Positions 9,320 through 17,934 of a stretch of DNA of 64,000 nt are shown piece by piece. Source of the DNA: Sphingobacterium sp. R2. Lineage in GTDB: Bacteria > Bacteroidota > Bacteroidia > Sphingobacteriales > Sphingobacteriaceae. The stretch covers positions 4,588,001 through 4,652,000 of the forward strand of contig NZ_CP142884.1 of NCBI RefSeq assembly GCF_040760075.1, given 5' to 3'. Both the position numbers and the translations under genes were made by a program. The first letter of the stretch is position 1. Every line of letters begins with the position of its first letter. The notes beneath the pieces are model-generated. The model did not search any database and had not been told where the DNA came from. It worked only from the letters and a program-made list of their open reading frames with translations.

Positions 9320-10785
9320 TGAAAAACATAAGAAAATACATTTCTGGAATCGGTATAATCATAGGCCTATTAGGAATGATGAACGCCTGTAAAGTAGGAA
9401 AAGATTATGTGCAGCCCAAAGTAAAACTTCCTGAAAATTTTCGTGGCGATACACTAGACCTCTTCGGAGACACTTCAAGTATGGGACTAATTTATTGGAA
9501 ATCTTTCTTCCACGATCCGACGTTGAAGTTATTAATTGATTCTGCGTTGTCAAACAATTTTGAGATGAGGACCGCCCTGCTTAACCTGCAGATTTCAAAC
9601 CGGCTATTAGCACAAAATAGGGCAAATTACCTACCAAGTATACATGCAACTATCGCCAATGGAAACCGGACTTGGCGGTCGCAGAATTTTGGCAGCGGCC
9701 CACTGACCAAATACTATGACCAAAAAGGTGAAAAAGCACCTCAAAATATGTTCGTCTATCAGTCAATGTTTGGCTCAGACATTAACTTTAATTGGGAAAT
9801 AGATATCTGGAAGAAGATAGGAAGCAAACAAGAGCAGCTATTGGCCGAATATTTGGATACGGAGGAAGCAAAAAACGCTGTACAAACCTCCATTATAACT
9901 TCGGTAGCAAAAGGCTATTTCAATCTTCTGATGCTTGATGCTAAAATAGAAGTCGCTAAGCGTAACGTGCAATTAAATGATAGTACGCTCCACATGATCA
10001 GGTTACAATATGAAGCTGGTGAAATCACCGCTTTGGCGATCCAACAGACACAATCTCAACGCCTATTGGCTGCATCCCTTGTGCCTGAACTGGAAAAAGA
10101 AATTGTCATTCAGGAAAATGCCCTTCAGACGCTCACCGGAAAATTACCAGACAGTATCAATAGAGGTACTTCTTACGAACATCTCTTCGCCGAGAGCAAA
10201 AACATCTCCCTCGGTTCTCCATTAGAGATTCTTCGCAATAGACCTGACATTCGATCATCTGAGCTCCAATTGATGGCTGCCAATGCGAACGTTAATATCC
10301 AACAAGCCATGCGTTATCCATCCTTAACTATTGGTGGCGTATTAGGCGTTAATAGCATGCTTCCAAAAAATTGGTTCCATATCCCTGGAGCATTACTCGG
10401 CGGAATAACTGGAAATTTGACCACACCTATTTTCAAAAACAGAACATTAAAAACACAATACGAAGTAGCCAAATTGGAACGAGATAAGGCCGAAATTCAG
10501 TTTCAGCAAAAGGTTGTGGAGGCAGTAGCCGAAGTCTCTAACGCAGTTGTTACAGTAGACAAACAACGTGAACAGTTATCTCTGGCAAAAGAAAGAGTGG
10601 ATAATGCGCAACTTGCGGTCAAAAATGCGAACCTACTCTTTAAAAGCGGATATGCTACTTACCTAGAGGTGATTACAGCGCAAAGCAATGCATTAAACAG
10701 TGACCTCGATCTTGTGGAGTTAAGACAGCAGCATTTGGATGCATTTGTAGATCTTTACCGCGCGCTTGGCGGAGGTTGGAGATAA
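9319..10785 (+). CDS. RND efflux outer-membrane channel lipoprotein (NodT/OprM type)
   Basis: Trimeric outer-membrane duct that completes the tripartite pump. The 488-residue protein has a lipoprotein signal ending at Cys24 (MMNACKVGKDY), then the two repeated OEP halves typical of OprM/NodT channels: ALLNLQISNRLLAQNRANYLPS in the first half and NRPDIRSSELQLMAANANVNIQQA, a typical family motif, in the second. The C-terminal VSNAVVTVDKQREQL and YLEVITAQSNALNSDLDL segments are also characteristic. Its ATG overlaps the RND stop (TAATG), indicating translational coupling. A promoter for the next small gene lies inside its last codons. Confidence 0.93.
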   Translation: MKNIRKYISGIGIIIGLLGMMNACKVGKDYVQPKVKLPENFRGDTLDLFGDTSSMGLIYWKSFFHDPTLKLLIDSALSNNFEMRTALLNLQISNRLLAQNRANYLPSIHATIANGNRTWRSQNFGSGPLTKYYDQKGEKAPQNMFVYQSMFGSDINFNWEIDIWKKIGSKQEQLLAEYLDTEEAKNAVQTSIITSVAKGYFNLLMLDAKIEVAKRNVQLNDSTLHMIRLQYEAGEITALAIQQTQSQRLLAASLVPELEKEIVIQENALQTLTGKLPDSINRGTSYEHLFAESKNISLGSPLEILRNRPDIRSSELQLMAANANVNIQQAMRYPSLTIGGVLGVNSMLPKNWFHIPGALLGGITGNLTTPIFKNRTLKTQYEVAKLERDKAEIQFQQKVVEAVAEVSNAVVTVDKQREQLSLAKERVDNAQLAVKNANLLFKSGYATYLEVITAQSNALNSDLDLVELRQQHLDAFVDLYRALGGGWR

Positions 10786-10806
10786 AGATTTAAAACTTTA
10801 CCTTTG
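10776..10806 (+). promoter_or_regulatory. Promoter TTG-N20-TACCTTTG for the DUF6965 gene
   Basis: Good match to the Bacteroidota consensus: TTG at 10776-10778, a 20-base spacer, then TACCTTTG at 10799-10806. It begins inside the last codons of the efflux channel gene. The ATG at 10811 comes only four bases after the element, so the message should be leaderless or nearly so. Confidence 0.65.
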
Positions 10807-10810
10807 TTGT

Positions 10811-11023
10811 ATGACTCCAGAGGAATTACAAGAATATTTTAGATCCAAAGATCTGCCTGATACGCTAGAAATACAGCAAGACATGCAAGTCTTTGACGTT
10901 CAACGCTTCTTAAGCACAAGCTTTATCCATGTAAGCTTATGGAAAAAAGACTTAAGTAAATGTCCGTCCTGGATTAGGTTGTTAAAATTCAAGGATGCTT
11001 TAGAAACCAAAGAAAAAGCCTGA
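10811..11023 (+). CDS. DUF6965-like small protein
   Basis: A 70-residue soluble protein starting MTPEELQEYFRSKDLP, which resembles the small Bacteroidota DUF6965 family (TPEEL...LPxTLxL...DVxxFL). Function is unknown. The start at ATG 10811 is preferred: a longer in-frame version from 10766 would run 20 bases into the efflux channel gene and its extra residues do not look family-like. The dedicated promoter directly before the ATG supports this. Its stop codon lies inside the left arm of the terminator hairpin. It may be independent of the efflux system despite the same orientation. Confidence 0.7.
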   Translation: MTPEELQEYFRSKDLPDTLEIQQDMQVFDVQRFLSTSFIHVSLWKKDLSKCPSWIRLLKFKDALETKEKA

Positions 11024-11042
11024 CAGATGTTAGGCTTTTTTT
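11013..11042 (+). terminator. Terminator overlapping the end of the DUF6965 gene
   Basis: Arms AAAAAGCCT and AGGCTTTTT around a ten-base loop, followed by more T. The tail of the coding sequence forms the left arm. The A/T-rich flanks also allow use from the convergent receiver gene. Confidence 0.8.
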
Positions 11043-11058
11043 GTGCAGCTTTTTATAT

Positions 11059-11430
11059 TCAAGAAGCAAGTTGTTTCATTAATAAAGGCATCTGCTCCTT
11101 TGAAAAAATCTCTTCTGCCCCAGCGTCCCGCATTTTCATACGTTCATTTTCATCACTGCTCGATGTTAGACCGAATATCCTGACGGAAGGGAACTTTTCT
11201 TTCATTATTTTAGCCGTTTCTATTCCGTTTAGCACGGGCATATGTAGATCCAGTATACATATCTGAGGAAGCTCATGTCCGTTGTCATGGAGGTAGTCAA
11301 TTAAGTCCATCCCATTAGAAGCACAATAAACCAAATTCAATAAATGAGATTGAGTCATAGCACGCATCAGTATATGATGAATTAACGCATCATCAGCATA
11401 GACAATCGTACATTTATTTTTTATATCCAT
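11059..11430 (-). CDS. Stand-alone response-regulator receiver protein
   Basis: A 123-residue CheY-like receiver with no output domain. The acidic pair Asp13-Asp14 (YADDALIH), the phosphorylatable Asp61 (CILDLHMPVLNG), Thr89 (GLTSSSDE) and Lys111 (FSKEQ) are all present, so it should be phosphorylated by a histidine kinase. It may signal by protein contact, as in phosphorelays. No histidine kinase gene is in this window, so the partner is unknown. The sequence is closest in feel to NarL/LuxR-type receivers (MRDAGAEEIFSKE), but the DNA-binding half is absent, with the stop directly after the receiver. It is convergent with the DUF6965 gene. Confidence 0.85.
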   Translation of the reverse strand: MDIKNKCTIVYADDALIHHILMRAMTQSHLLNLVYCASNGMDLIDYLHDNGHELPQICILDLHMPVLNGIETAKIMKEKFPSVRIFGLTSSSDENERMKMRDAGAEEIFSKEQMPLLMKQLAS

Positions 11431-11678
11431 TTGAAAAAACAGTCATTTAGTAATTATAAAAACAATATTATATAAATATGTAATAAAATAAAAAATAAAG
11501 AAACAATTTAGTGGTAATAATGTCATTATTCAAGTTTTATTTCAAAATGCCCACTATTAATAACTCAAAGTCTTTACATGAATTTATTCAAAAGGACATC
11601 ATAGGCAGCAAAATTTTCAGTATCAATAGTACGAGAAAAGATTAAATAAAAAAGAGCGGAAGATCAGTAAAACACCTG

Positions 11679-11882
11679 CTAAAAGTCATCTTCAATAATT
11701 TCGGCCACTCTTCCTATTTGGCCGTCCATCAATCTCACTTTAATTCCTCTCGAATGATAAGAGGATGAGGTCAACAAGTCCTTCACAATCCCCTCTGTAA
11801 GATTTCCAGTACGTTGATCTTTTTTTAAGATGATATTCACCAACATACCAGGCTTTATATCTGCTCTATTTCTTCCATCCAT
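11679..11882 (-). CDS. ywbE: YwbE family protein
   Basis: A 67-residue basic protein matching the small conserved YwbE family (DUF2196): MDGRNRADIKPGM, then VNIILKKDQRTGNLTEGIVKDLLT, and HSRGIKVRLMDGQIGRVAEI. The function is not established; the fold resembles small nucleic-acid-binding beta proteins. The ATG at 11882 is chosen over an in-frame TTG two codons upstream, because the family begins MDG/MNG and because a promoter element ends three bases before this ATG. It is a single-gene unit. Confidence 0.85.
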   Translation of the reverse strand: MDGRNRADIKPGMLVNIILKKDQRTGNLTEGIVKDLLTSSSYHSRGIKVRLMDGQIGRVAEIIEDDF

Positions 11883-11885
11883 GAC

Positions 11886-11916
11886 CAAACTTAGAAAATT
11901 TGTTTTTCAAATGCAA
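11886..11916 (-). promoter_or_regulatory. Promoter TTG-N20-TAAGTTTG for ywbE
   Basis: On the minus strand, TTG at 11916-11914, 20 bases, then TAAGTTTG at 11893-11886. The ywbE ATG follows after only GTC, predicting a leaderless message. Confidence 0.6.
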
Positions 11917-12051
11917 TACAAATAGAGAATTTATTGTTGTAAAAATCTTCATCCTAAGGCTTAAATATATACGATGAAAACATATAAAGGGATAAATCAG
12001 CTAGCAGATAATTATAGAACGTGAAACCTTCTTCTTTAAACGTACCTATAA

Positions 12052-12097
12052 CATAGAGTAAAGGGGGGCCAAATTCAAAGCCCCCCTTTACTCTATG
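12052..12097 (-). terminator. Very stable 18-bp hairpin downstream of rseP
   Basis: Perfect arms CATAGAGTAAAGGGGGGC and GCCCCCCTTTACTCTATG around a ten-base loop, about 40 bases after the rseP stop on the minus strand. No clear U tract follows on that strand, so it may act as a 3'-end stabiliser or a weak terminator. Confidence 0.55.
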
Positions 12098-12135
12098 AGA
12101 TACATGCCGTCAGCTTCGGCTGGCGATCGTTTGAG

Positions 12136-13461
12136 CTATTTAAATAGCTTAAAAATATCGTTTCCGAATATAAATACCATTAAGGCCAAAAGAATAAAGA
12201 AACCAACCATCTGCGCCTTTTCCAGAAATTTTTCGCTCAATGGCTTACCTTGTATCATTTCAATCAATAAGAATAATACGTGACCACCATCCAGCGCTGG
12301 AATAGGCAATAGGTTCATAAATGCCAATGCCATCGACAACATTCCGACCAAAGACCAAAAACGGATCCAATCCACCTCAGTACCAAACAAAGTAGCTATA
12401 CCAATAGGACCCGATAAGGCTTTATCAGCACGCACTTCGCCTTTAAAAATTTTGCCAAATCCTTTGGCATTATCGGTAATCACTGTAAAAGCCTTCTTTG
12501 CACCAATTGTAAATGCTTCTGTCAAAGTATATTGCGTTGTAAAAGATTTGATGGAATAATCACGGTTAATACCAAACCCAAGCATGGCATCTGCAGGGAC
12601 ATTTCCTTGCAAGGAAACTTCATTACCTTTGCGTACGACTTTAATTGTTACAGTTTTATTGATATTCGCTTTTATCTGTGCTCTAAATTGGTCAAAGAAA
12701 GGAACCTGTATATTATTTACGGCAATAATGCTATCTCCCTTCACAAAACCCATTTTGCTCGCCACTGAACCTGGCGCTACTTCCGCTATGCTGGTCGTCT
12801 TAATTCGGGGCTCAATAAACTTCTCGCCTTTTTTGTCAGAAAGCGTATTTAATAAATCGGCTGGAACTTTGACATCTTCAGTCACACCACCACGTTCAAC
12901 AGCAAGGGTAACTCCCCCCATCAATACTTTAGAACTGATCAGCTCGGAATAATTTTCGACACGGTGACCATCAATTGAAATGACTTTATCTCCAGCTTTC
13001 AAGCCAATGGATTCCCCAATAGATCCCGGCACAATACCGTTTACAAGCTGGTCCATTTTGATATCTGTATTGCCCATTTTAAAAGTCAGCATCCAAAAAA
13101 CGATAACACCGACTACAATATTGACAATAATACCGCCCAGCATAACAATTAAACGTTGCCAAGCTGGTTTTGACCGAAATTCCCATGGCTGTGGTTCGCC
13201 CTTCAATTGCTCCGTATCCATCGACTCATCGATCATCCCAGCAATTTTGACATAACCACCTAATGGTAACCAGCCAATACCATATTCACATCCTTTATAA
13301 TTGAATTTAAACAATTTCACTCCCCAAGCATCAAAGAACAAATAAAACTTTTCTACCTTGATACCAAATGCACGCGCTGCTAAAAAATGTCCTAACTCAT
13401 GTAGAACAATTAAAATTGACAAGCCTAGAATCACTTGTCCGACCATAATTAAAACACCCAT
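12136..13461 (-). CDS. rseP: RseP-type site-2 intramembrane zinc metalloprotease
   Basis: Membrane protease that cuts single-pass membrane proteins within the bilayer, for example anti-sigma factors or leftover signal peptides. The 441-residue protein has the zinc motif His21-Glu-x-x-His25 in the first TM (VLHELGHFLAARAFG). Two PDZ regions follow (about 115-200 and 205-290; GSIGESIGLKAGDKVISIDG and GSVASKMGFVKGDSIIAVN). The C-terminal LDG motif is NLLPIPALDGGHVLF. It follows dxr by 15 bases, a common pairing. ATG 13446 (MVGQVIL) is an equally plausible start, because many family members begin there. Confidence 0.94.
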   Translation of the reverse strand: MGVLIMVGQVILGLSILIVLHELGHFLAARAFGIKVEKFYLFFDAWGVKLFKFNYKGCEYGIGWLPLGGYVKIAGMIDESMDTEQLKGEPQPWEFRSKPAWQRLIVMLGGIIVNIVVGVIVFWMLTFKMGNTDIKMDQLVNGIVPGSIGESIGLKAGDKVISIDGHRVENYSELISSKVLMGGVTLAVERGGVTEDVKVPADLLNTLSDKKGEKFIEPRIKTTSIAEVAPGSVASKMGFVKGDSIIAVNNIQVPFFDQFRAQIKANINKTVTIKVVRKGNEVSLQGNVPADAMLGFGINRDYSIKSFTTQYTLTEAFTIGAKKAFTVITDNAKGFGKIFKGEVRADKALSGPIGIATLFGTEVDWIRFWSLVGMLSMALAFMNLLPIPALDGGHVLFLLIEMIQGKPLSEKFLEKAQMVGFFILLALMVFIFGNDIFKLFK

Positions 13462-13476
13462 GTATGCTTTTTAAAT

Positions 13477-14634
13477 TTAATCTTTGATTATTTCCTTTGT
13501 TATTAATCTTGCTATACGATCCGTTTCCAGATAATCATCCAACGTTGGGGCTGCAATAAATTCTACTTGATCCAGTGTCTGTTCAATCACATCACTCATC
13601 TCCAGAAAACCAACTCGATCTTTCAAGAACGCATCTACAACCACTTCATTAGCGGCATTCAAGACGCAGCTTCTATTGCCACCGGTCCGTAAACTCTCAT
13701 AAGCAAGAGCCAGGTTTCTGAAGGTTTCCAAATCTGCTTTTTCGAAACTGAGTGTTGGATAGTCCATAAAATTAAAACGCTCAAAATTATTTTCGAAACG
13801 TGCTGGGTATGTCAACGCATATTGGATCGGCAATTTCATATCAGGCAGGCCCATTTGCGCTTTCATAGAACCGTCTTGAAACTGAACCAGGGAATGGACA
13901 ATAGACTGAGGATGTACAATGACATCGACTTGATCTATGGACAAATTGAAAAGCCATTTTGCTTCAATGACTTCTAAGCCTTTATTCATCAAAGAAGCGG
14001 AATCAATGGTGATTTTGGCTCCCATAGACCAATTGGGATGCTTCAATGCTTGAGCCTTGGTAACACAGCGAAGCTCAGCTCTACTTTTACCTCTAAAAGG
14101 CCCGCCAGAAGCGGTAACGTAGATTTTCTCTATTGGATTATGCTCCTCTCCGGTCAAACACTGGAAAATTGCCGAATGTTCTGAATCCACAGGTAGCATT
14201 CGAACGCCATATTCACGCACCAAAGCCATAATCAGCTCGCCAGCGACAACCAGCGTTTCCTTGTTAGCCAAAGCGATATCCTTTTTGGACTGAATCGCTT
14301 TCACAGTAGGCTTTAATCCGGCAGATCCAACAATTGCATTCAAAACAATATCAACATCTTCATATTGAACCACTTCAACCAACCCCACTTCACCTAAAAG
14401 AACAGCAATATTATGCCCTTTTAGGGCATCCTGGACATAACCATATTGAAGGGAATCCGTTACAACAACTGCTTTGGGCTTAAACTCCAAAGCCTGTTGA
14501 ATTAACAATGCTGCATTGCTACCACATGTCAAAACGACTGCTTCAAATTTATTAGGAAAGGCTCTTATAACATCCAAGGCTTGCGTGCCTATACTTCCCG
14601 TTGCCCCTAAAATGGCAATTCCTTTTTTATTCAA
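13477..14634 (-). CDS. dxr: 1-deoxy-D-xylulose-5-phosphate reductoisomerase
   Basis: Converts DXP to 2-C-methyl-D-erythritol 4-phosphate with NADPH, the committed step of the MEP isoprenoid pathway. The 385-residue product has the NADPH-binding GATGSIGTQALDVI at the N-terminus, ANKETLVVAGELI, the metal/substrate motif LPVDSEHSAIFQCL, TASGGPFRG, and TIDSASLMNKGLEVIEA. Length and motifs are normal. It sits between a membrane protein gene (15 bases upstream) and rseP (15 bases downstream), forming one minus-strand operon. The presence of dxr implies non-mevalonate isoprenoid synthesis. Confidence 0.97.
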   Translation of the reverse strand: MNKKGIAILGATGSIGTQALDVIRAFPNKFEAVVLTCGSNAALLIQQALEFKPKAVVVTDSLQYGYVQDALKGHNIAVLLGEVGLVEVVQYEDVDIVLNAIVGSAGLKPTVKAIQSKKDIALANKETLVVAGELIMALVREYGVRMLPVDSEHSAIFQCLTGEEHNPIEKIYVTASGGPFRGKSRAELRCVTKAQALKHPNWSMGAKITIDSASLMNKGLEVIEAKWLFNLSIDQVDVIVHPQSIVHSLVQFQDGSMKAQMGLPDMKLPIQYALTYPARFENNFERFNFMDYPTLSFEKADLETFRNLALAYESLRTGGNRSCVLNAANEVVVDAFLKDRVGFLEMSDVIEQTLDQVEFIAAPTLDDYLETDRIARLITKEIIKD

Positions 14635-14649
14635 AACCTTTGTTATTTA

Positions 14650-15456
14650 TTAAAATATATTTTTTAAAATCTCTGGGTCCTCTCCACCATGGTAATCGGC
14701 CATCATTGAACGATAAGCTACCGAAACGACAATGCAAGCTAAAGGTACAACCAAAAAAGAACTAACGAGGTTCAAAATAATAAAAATTATGTAATATTCT
14801 AGAAAATTAAAATACATCTGCAGCAACTGAAAGAAAGCAAACACAGCCAAAATCAACAACAGTTTGAACACGTTACCCTTTGTCAGTGCGAAACTAAAAC
14901 GCAAAGATTTGAAAGTTCCCGCGTGTTTATCAATAATGAAGAACGGATAAAATGCCACTCTTATGATTAGGAGAAAGGTCAATATGGCTGCCACAAAAAC
15001 GACAAACATTGTAAACTTGCTCATCAGCTCCACACGGTTTTCACCGTTTTCAAACAAATATAGGAAGGGTAAAGAAACTGCTCCCAATAACATTAAGAGC
15101 ATTATTGAAAGCACCATAATACTGAGCATAGCTCCGAAAAAGTAAACCAGCTCTTTTGAACTTGGGATACATTGAATCAGCTTCTTATCATGGTTTCCAT
15201 CAATCAGACTCAAAATATACTTAAACAAAGTCATGTTCAATCCGAAATACATTACCATGAAAAAAAACGCCATAAAACCACTCAACACTACATTGAAATC
15301 ACTAATCGATGTTGCGAGATAATTGGAGAGTCCAGAAGTCACAAATAACAGAAAACAAAGTCCGGCAACAGAAAAATAATGCTTTTTCAGCAACTCCAAT
15401 GACTTATTAAAAACCTCATTAACGGCAAAAGTACTTTCCTTTAGGAATTGAATCAT
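14650..15456 (-). CDS. Multi-pass membrane protein of unknown function
   Basis: A 268-residue protein with about six hydrophobic segments: for example residues 28-50, 60-85, 105-135, 150-172, 195-215 and 222-250. It is preceded by a short amphipathic start. The pattern and the conserved-looking stretch ARTFKSLRFSFALTKGN-like (here GTFKSLRFSFALTKGN) recall YciC/DUF975-type glycerophosphoryl or membrane-domain proteins, but I cannot name the family with confidence. It is the first gene of the unit leading into dxr and rseP. A near-consensus promoter (TTG, 17 bases, CATCTTTG) lies just upstream on the minus strand. Confidence 0.6.
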   Translation of the reverse strand: MIQFLKESTFAVNEVFNKSLELLKKHYFSVAGLCFLLFVTSGLSNYLATSISDFNVVLSGFMAFFFMVMYFGLNMTLFKYILSLIDGNHDKKLIQCIPSSKELVYFFGAMLSIMVLSIMLLMLLGAVSLPFLYLFENGENRVELMSKFTMFVVFVAAILTFLLIIRVAFYPFFIIDKHAGTFKSLRFSFALTKGNVFKLLLILAVFAFFQLLQMYFNFLEYYIIFIILNLVSSFLVVPLACIVVSVAYRSMMADYHGGEDPEILKNIF

Positions 15457-15617
15457 TTTATCTTTAAATAAACTTCTACAAAGATGCCATATTTTTTAAT
15501 TTTCAACAATTTACACATATAGAAAAATCACTTTTTTTGTCATATTTAACATAAAGAAGGGCCCGATGAAGAATATTTGGCAATGTGAATAAACGAAAAT
15601 ACTCCGTATAATAAAAA

Positions 15618-15640
15618 TCCCCTATCGAAGTGATAGGGGA
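15618..15640 (-). terminator. Terminator after the DPP-IV-like peptidase gene
   Basis: Arms TCCCCTATC and GATAGGGGA around a five-base loop. On the minus strand an ATTTTTATT tract follows. It is 26 bases past the peptidase stop. Confidence 0.8.
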
Positions 15641-15665
15641 AGTTATATTTTTACCTTAATTCGGC

Positions 15666-17792
15666 TTATTTAAACTCTTTTGGAAGCGGCTTTTCCAGTA
15701 AATATTGATAGTAAAAACGCGCACGTTCATTAAAATCATATTTGCTTTTCGATCGGTCAAATCCATGCCGGCTTCCGGGATAAATCATCAATTCGAAAGG
15801 AACGTCTCGATCAGTCAATTTATCGACGAGCTGGATTGTATTCTGCAGATGTACATTGTCGTCCATATCGCCGTGCATAATACGCAACACACCTTTATAA
15901 CGACTAGCATAAGTCAATACAGATCCGGCTTTATATCCATCCGGATTGTCATGCGGTGTATCCATCCATCGTTCTGTGTAATGACTATCATAGAGATCCC
16001 AAGACGTTACAGGCGCACCTGCAATACCGAAATCAAATACATCAGCGGCTTTTGTCATCGCTAAACATGTCATGTATCCCCCATAGCTGTGGCCTGTGAT
16101 TAGCACCTTGTTTTTAGCCACCCAAGGCTGCGATTTTAACCATTTGACAATGGTTGAATAATCAATAATCTCCCAATGCCCAAGATTACGGTGCATATAG
16201 GCCACACCTTTTTTGCCAAAATGCCCCGAAGCACGGTGATCTGCGGAGACTTGAATCACTCCTTCATTAGCCCAATATTGGTTGTTTGTTCCTTTCCAGG
16301 TATCTTTCACTGTTCCAGCATCGGGTCCACCGTAGATACTGAAAACAACTGGATAAACTTTCGATTGATCAAAATCTGTCGGATAAGTTATTGTCAGGGG
16401 AAGATCAAACAATCTGTCATCCGATTTAATATGTAAATATTCGGTTTTACCGTACGTATAGGAAGCAAAATCTGCTGCTTTGCTATCTGCCAATTGCCTA
16501 ACGACCTTACCCTTATTATCCAACAATGCAAATCTATCTGGTGTACTTACATTAGAATATTTAGTAATAAAATACTGGCCATCAGGCGATACACTAACGT
16601 CGTGTGAGTACTCACCAAAAGTCAGACGTTTGAGATTTTTACCCGAATAATCCACACGATAAAGATCAGACCGCGCTGAGTTTTCTTTACGTGCAGTAAA
16701 ATAGATCACCTTGTTTTTTTCATCGATCCGCTTCAATTCAGTAACCTGCCATTCACCAGAGGTAATGGGATTTACCAAAGTACCGTCCAATTTATAAAGA
16801 TAATAATGAGCCCAACCTGACTTGTCTGATTTTAATATATAATATTTATTATCAGCAAGATAAGTTATACCCTCATCGTGATCCAAATTGATCCACGAAG
16901 ACTGACGCTCATCATAGATTTCTTTTTTTAAACCAGAGTTCGGATCGACCTGATAAAACTTTAAATTGTTCTGATCCCGATTCATCCACTGTACCATTAG
17001 ATTTTTACTATCAAAGGCCCAATAAGGTTGACCGAAATACTGATCGTCTTTTTCGTTAAAATCAGCCCACGTCACTTTCCCCCCTTCAAGATGAACTATA
17101 CCGACTTTGACTTCTGGATTAGGGTCACCCGCTTTAGGGTATCTTGTTTCTTCGAGATAACCATGCTGACCTTTTGACGAATAAATAGGAAACATCGGAA
17201 CCTTTGTATCATCGAATCGCATAAATGCTATCTTACGACTATCCGGAGACCACCAAAAAGCTTTGTACTTTGTCGGACGCCCAAGAATCTCCTCGTAATA
17301 CACCCAAGATGACCAACCGTTGTAAATGACGTCAGTACCATCATGTGTATATTGCGTCTCTTCTCCTGACGCCACATCTACGCTGTATAAATTACTTTTG
17401 CGGGTAAAAGCCACATATTTACCATCTGGCGACAAGGTTGGGTTTTGTTCAGCAATGTCAGGCGAATTGGTCAACTTCTTTACGGCTCCATCACTGCTTT
17501 TTAGGAAGATATCGTTCTTATCAATGTAGACAACCGTTCCTTCTTTAGCAGGAATGGTATAAATACTTCTGTTGCCTGATTTAATGTTGACTTGATACAA
17601 ACGACCATCGTTTACATCATTCTCCAGGTAAGCTGTTCCGTCTGCCCAGCCAGGATACTGATTGGTGCGAACAGTCAAAGATTGCTTTTGCCCCCAAGAC
17701 TGCGCAAAATCCAATTTCTTCTGCGCAACACCAGTCTCGTGCACAAAAAAAACGATAGACGCACCTAAGAGGATTCTTGATACCGTATTCAT
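15666..17792 (-). CDS. S9 family peptidase, dipeptidyl peptidase IV type
   Basis: Secreted or periplasmic serine exopeptidase predicted to release dipeptides, often X-Pro, from peptide N-termini. The 708-residue protein has a signal peptide ending near VHETGVAQ. A beta-propeller DPPIV_N domain follows (about 90-440), with repeats such as SPDGKYVAFTRKSNLY and the WVYYEEI segment carrying the Glu pair that binds the substrate amino group. The C-terminal alpha/beta hydrolase has nucleophile Ser569 in GHSYGGYMT, the Asp in HGDMDDNVH (644/645) and His676 in PGSRHGF. It is a single gene with its own terminator. Confidence 0.92.
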   Translation of the reverse strand: MNTVSRILLGASIVFFVHETGVAQKKLDFAQSWGQKQSLTVRTNQYPGWADGTAYLENDVNDGRLYQVNIKSGNRSIYTIPAKEGTVVYIDKNDIFLKSSDGAVKKLTNSPDIAEQNPTLSPDGKYVAFTRKSNLYSVDVASGEETQYTHDGTDVIYNGWSSWVYYEEILGRPTKYKAFWWSPDSRKIAFMRFDDTKVPMFPIYSSKGQHGYLEETRYPKAGDPNPEVKVGIVHLEGGKVTWADFNEKDDQYFGQPYWAFDSKNLMVQWMNRDQNNLKFYQVDPNSGLKKEIYDERQSSWINLDHDEGITYLADNKYYILKSDKSGWAHYYLYKLDGTLVNPITSGEWQVTELKRIDEKNKVIYFTARKENSARSDLYRVDYSGKNLKRLTFGEYSHDVSVSPDGQYFITKYSNVSTPDRFALLDNKGKVVRQLADSKAADFASYTYGKTEYLHIKSDDRLFDLPLTITYPTDFDQSKVYPVVFSIYGGPDAGTVKDTWKGTNNQYWANEGVIQVSADHRASGHFGKKGVAYMHRNLGHWEIIDYSTIVKWLKSQPWVAKNKVLITGHSYGGYMTCLAMTKAADVFDFGIAGAPVTSWDLYDSHYTERWMDTPHDNPDGYKAGSVLTYASRYKGVLRIMHGDMDDNVHLQNTIQLVDKLTDRDVPFELMIYPGSRHGFDRSKSKYDFNERARFYYQYLLEKPLPKEFK

Positions 17793-17934
17793 TACTTTTT
17801 GGATATGTTTATTATATTGAGGCTAAGATAAAGAATTGTGACAAATAACGATGATTTTGCCTGTAACAAGCTTAATTCACATCCTGTATATTCTGCAGCT
17901 TATCAAAAGTTGAATAATAGTGCGGATTATTTGA

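Noticed and set aside
11141..11250. Plus-strand open frame across the receiver gene
   Set aside because: It is the reverse of a well-supported CheY-like protein and has no features of its own.
12584..12952. A 122-codon open frame antisense to rseP
   Set aside because: Shadow of the strongly supported rseP gene; no recognisable domain.
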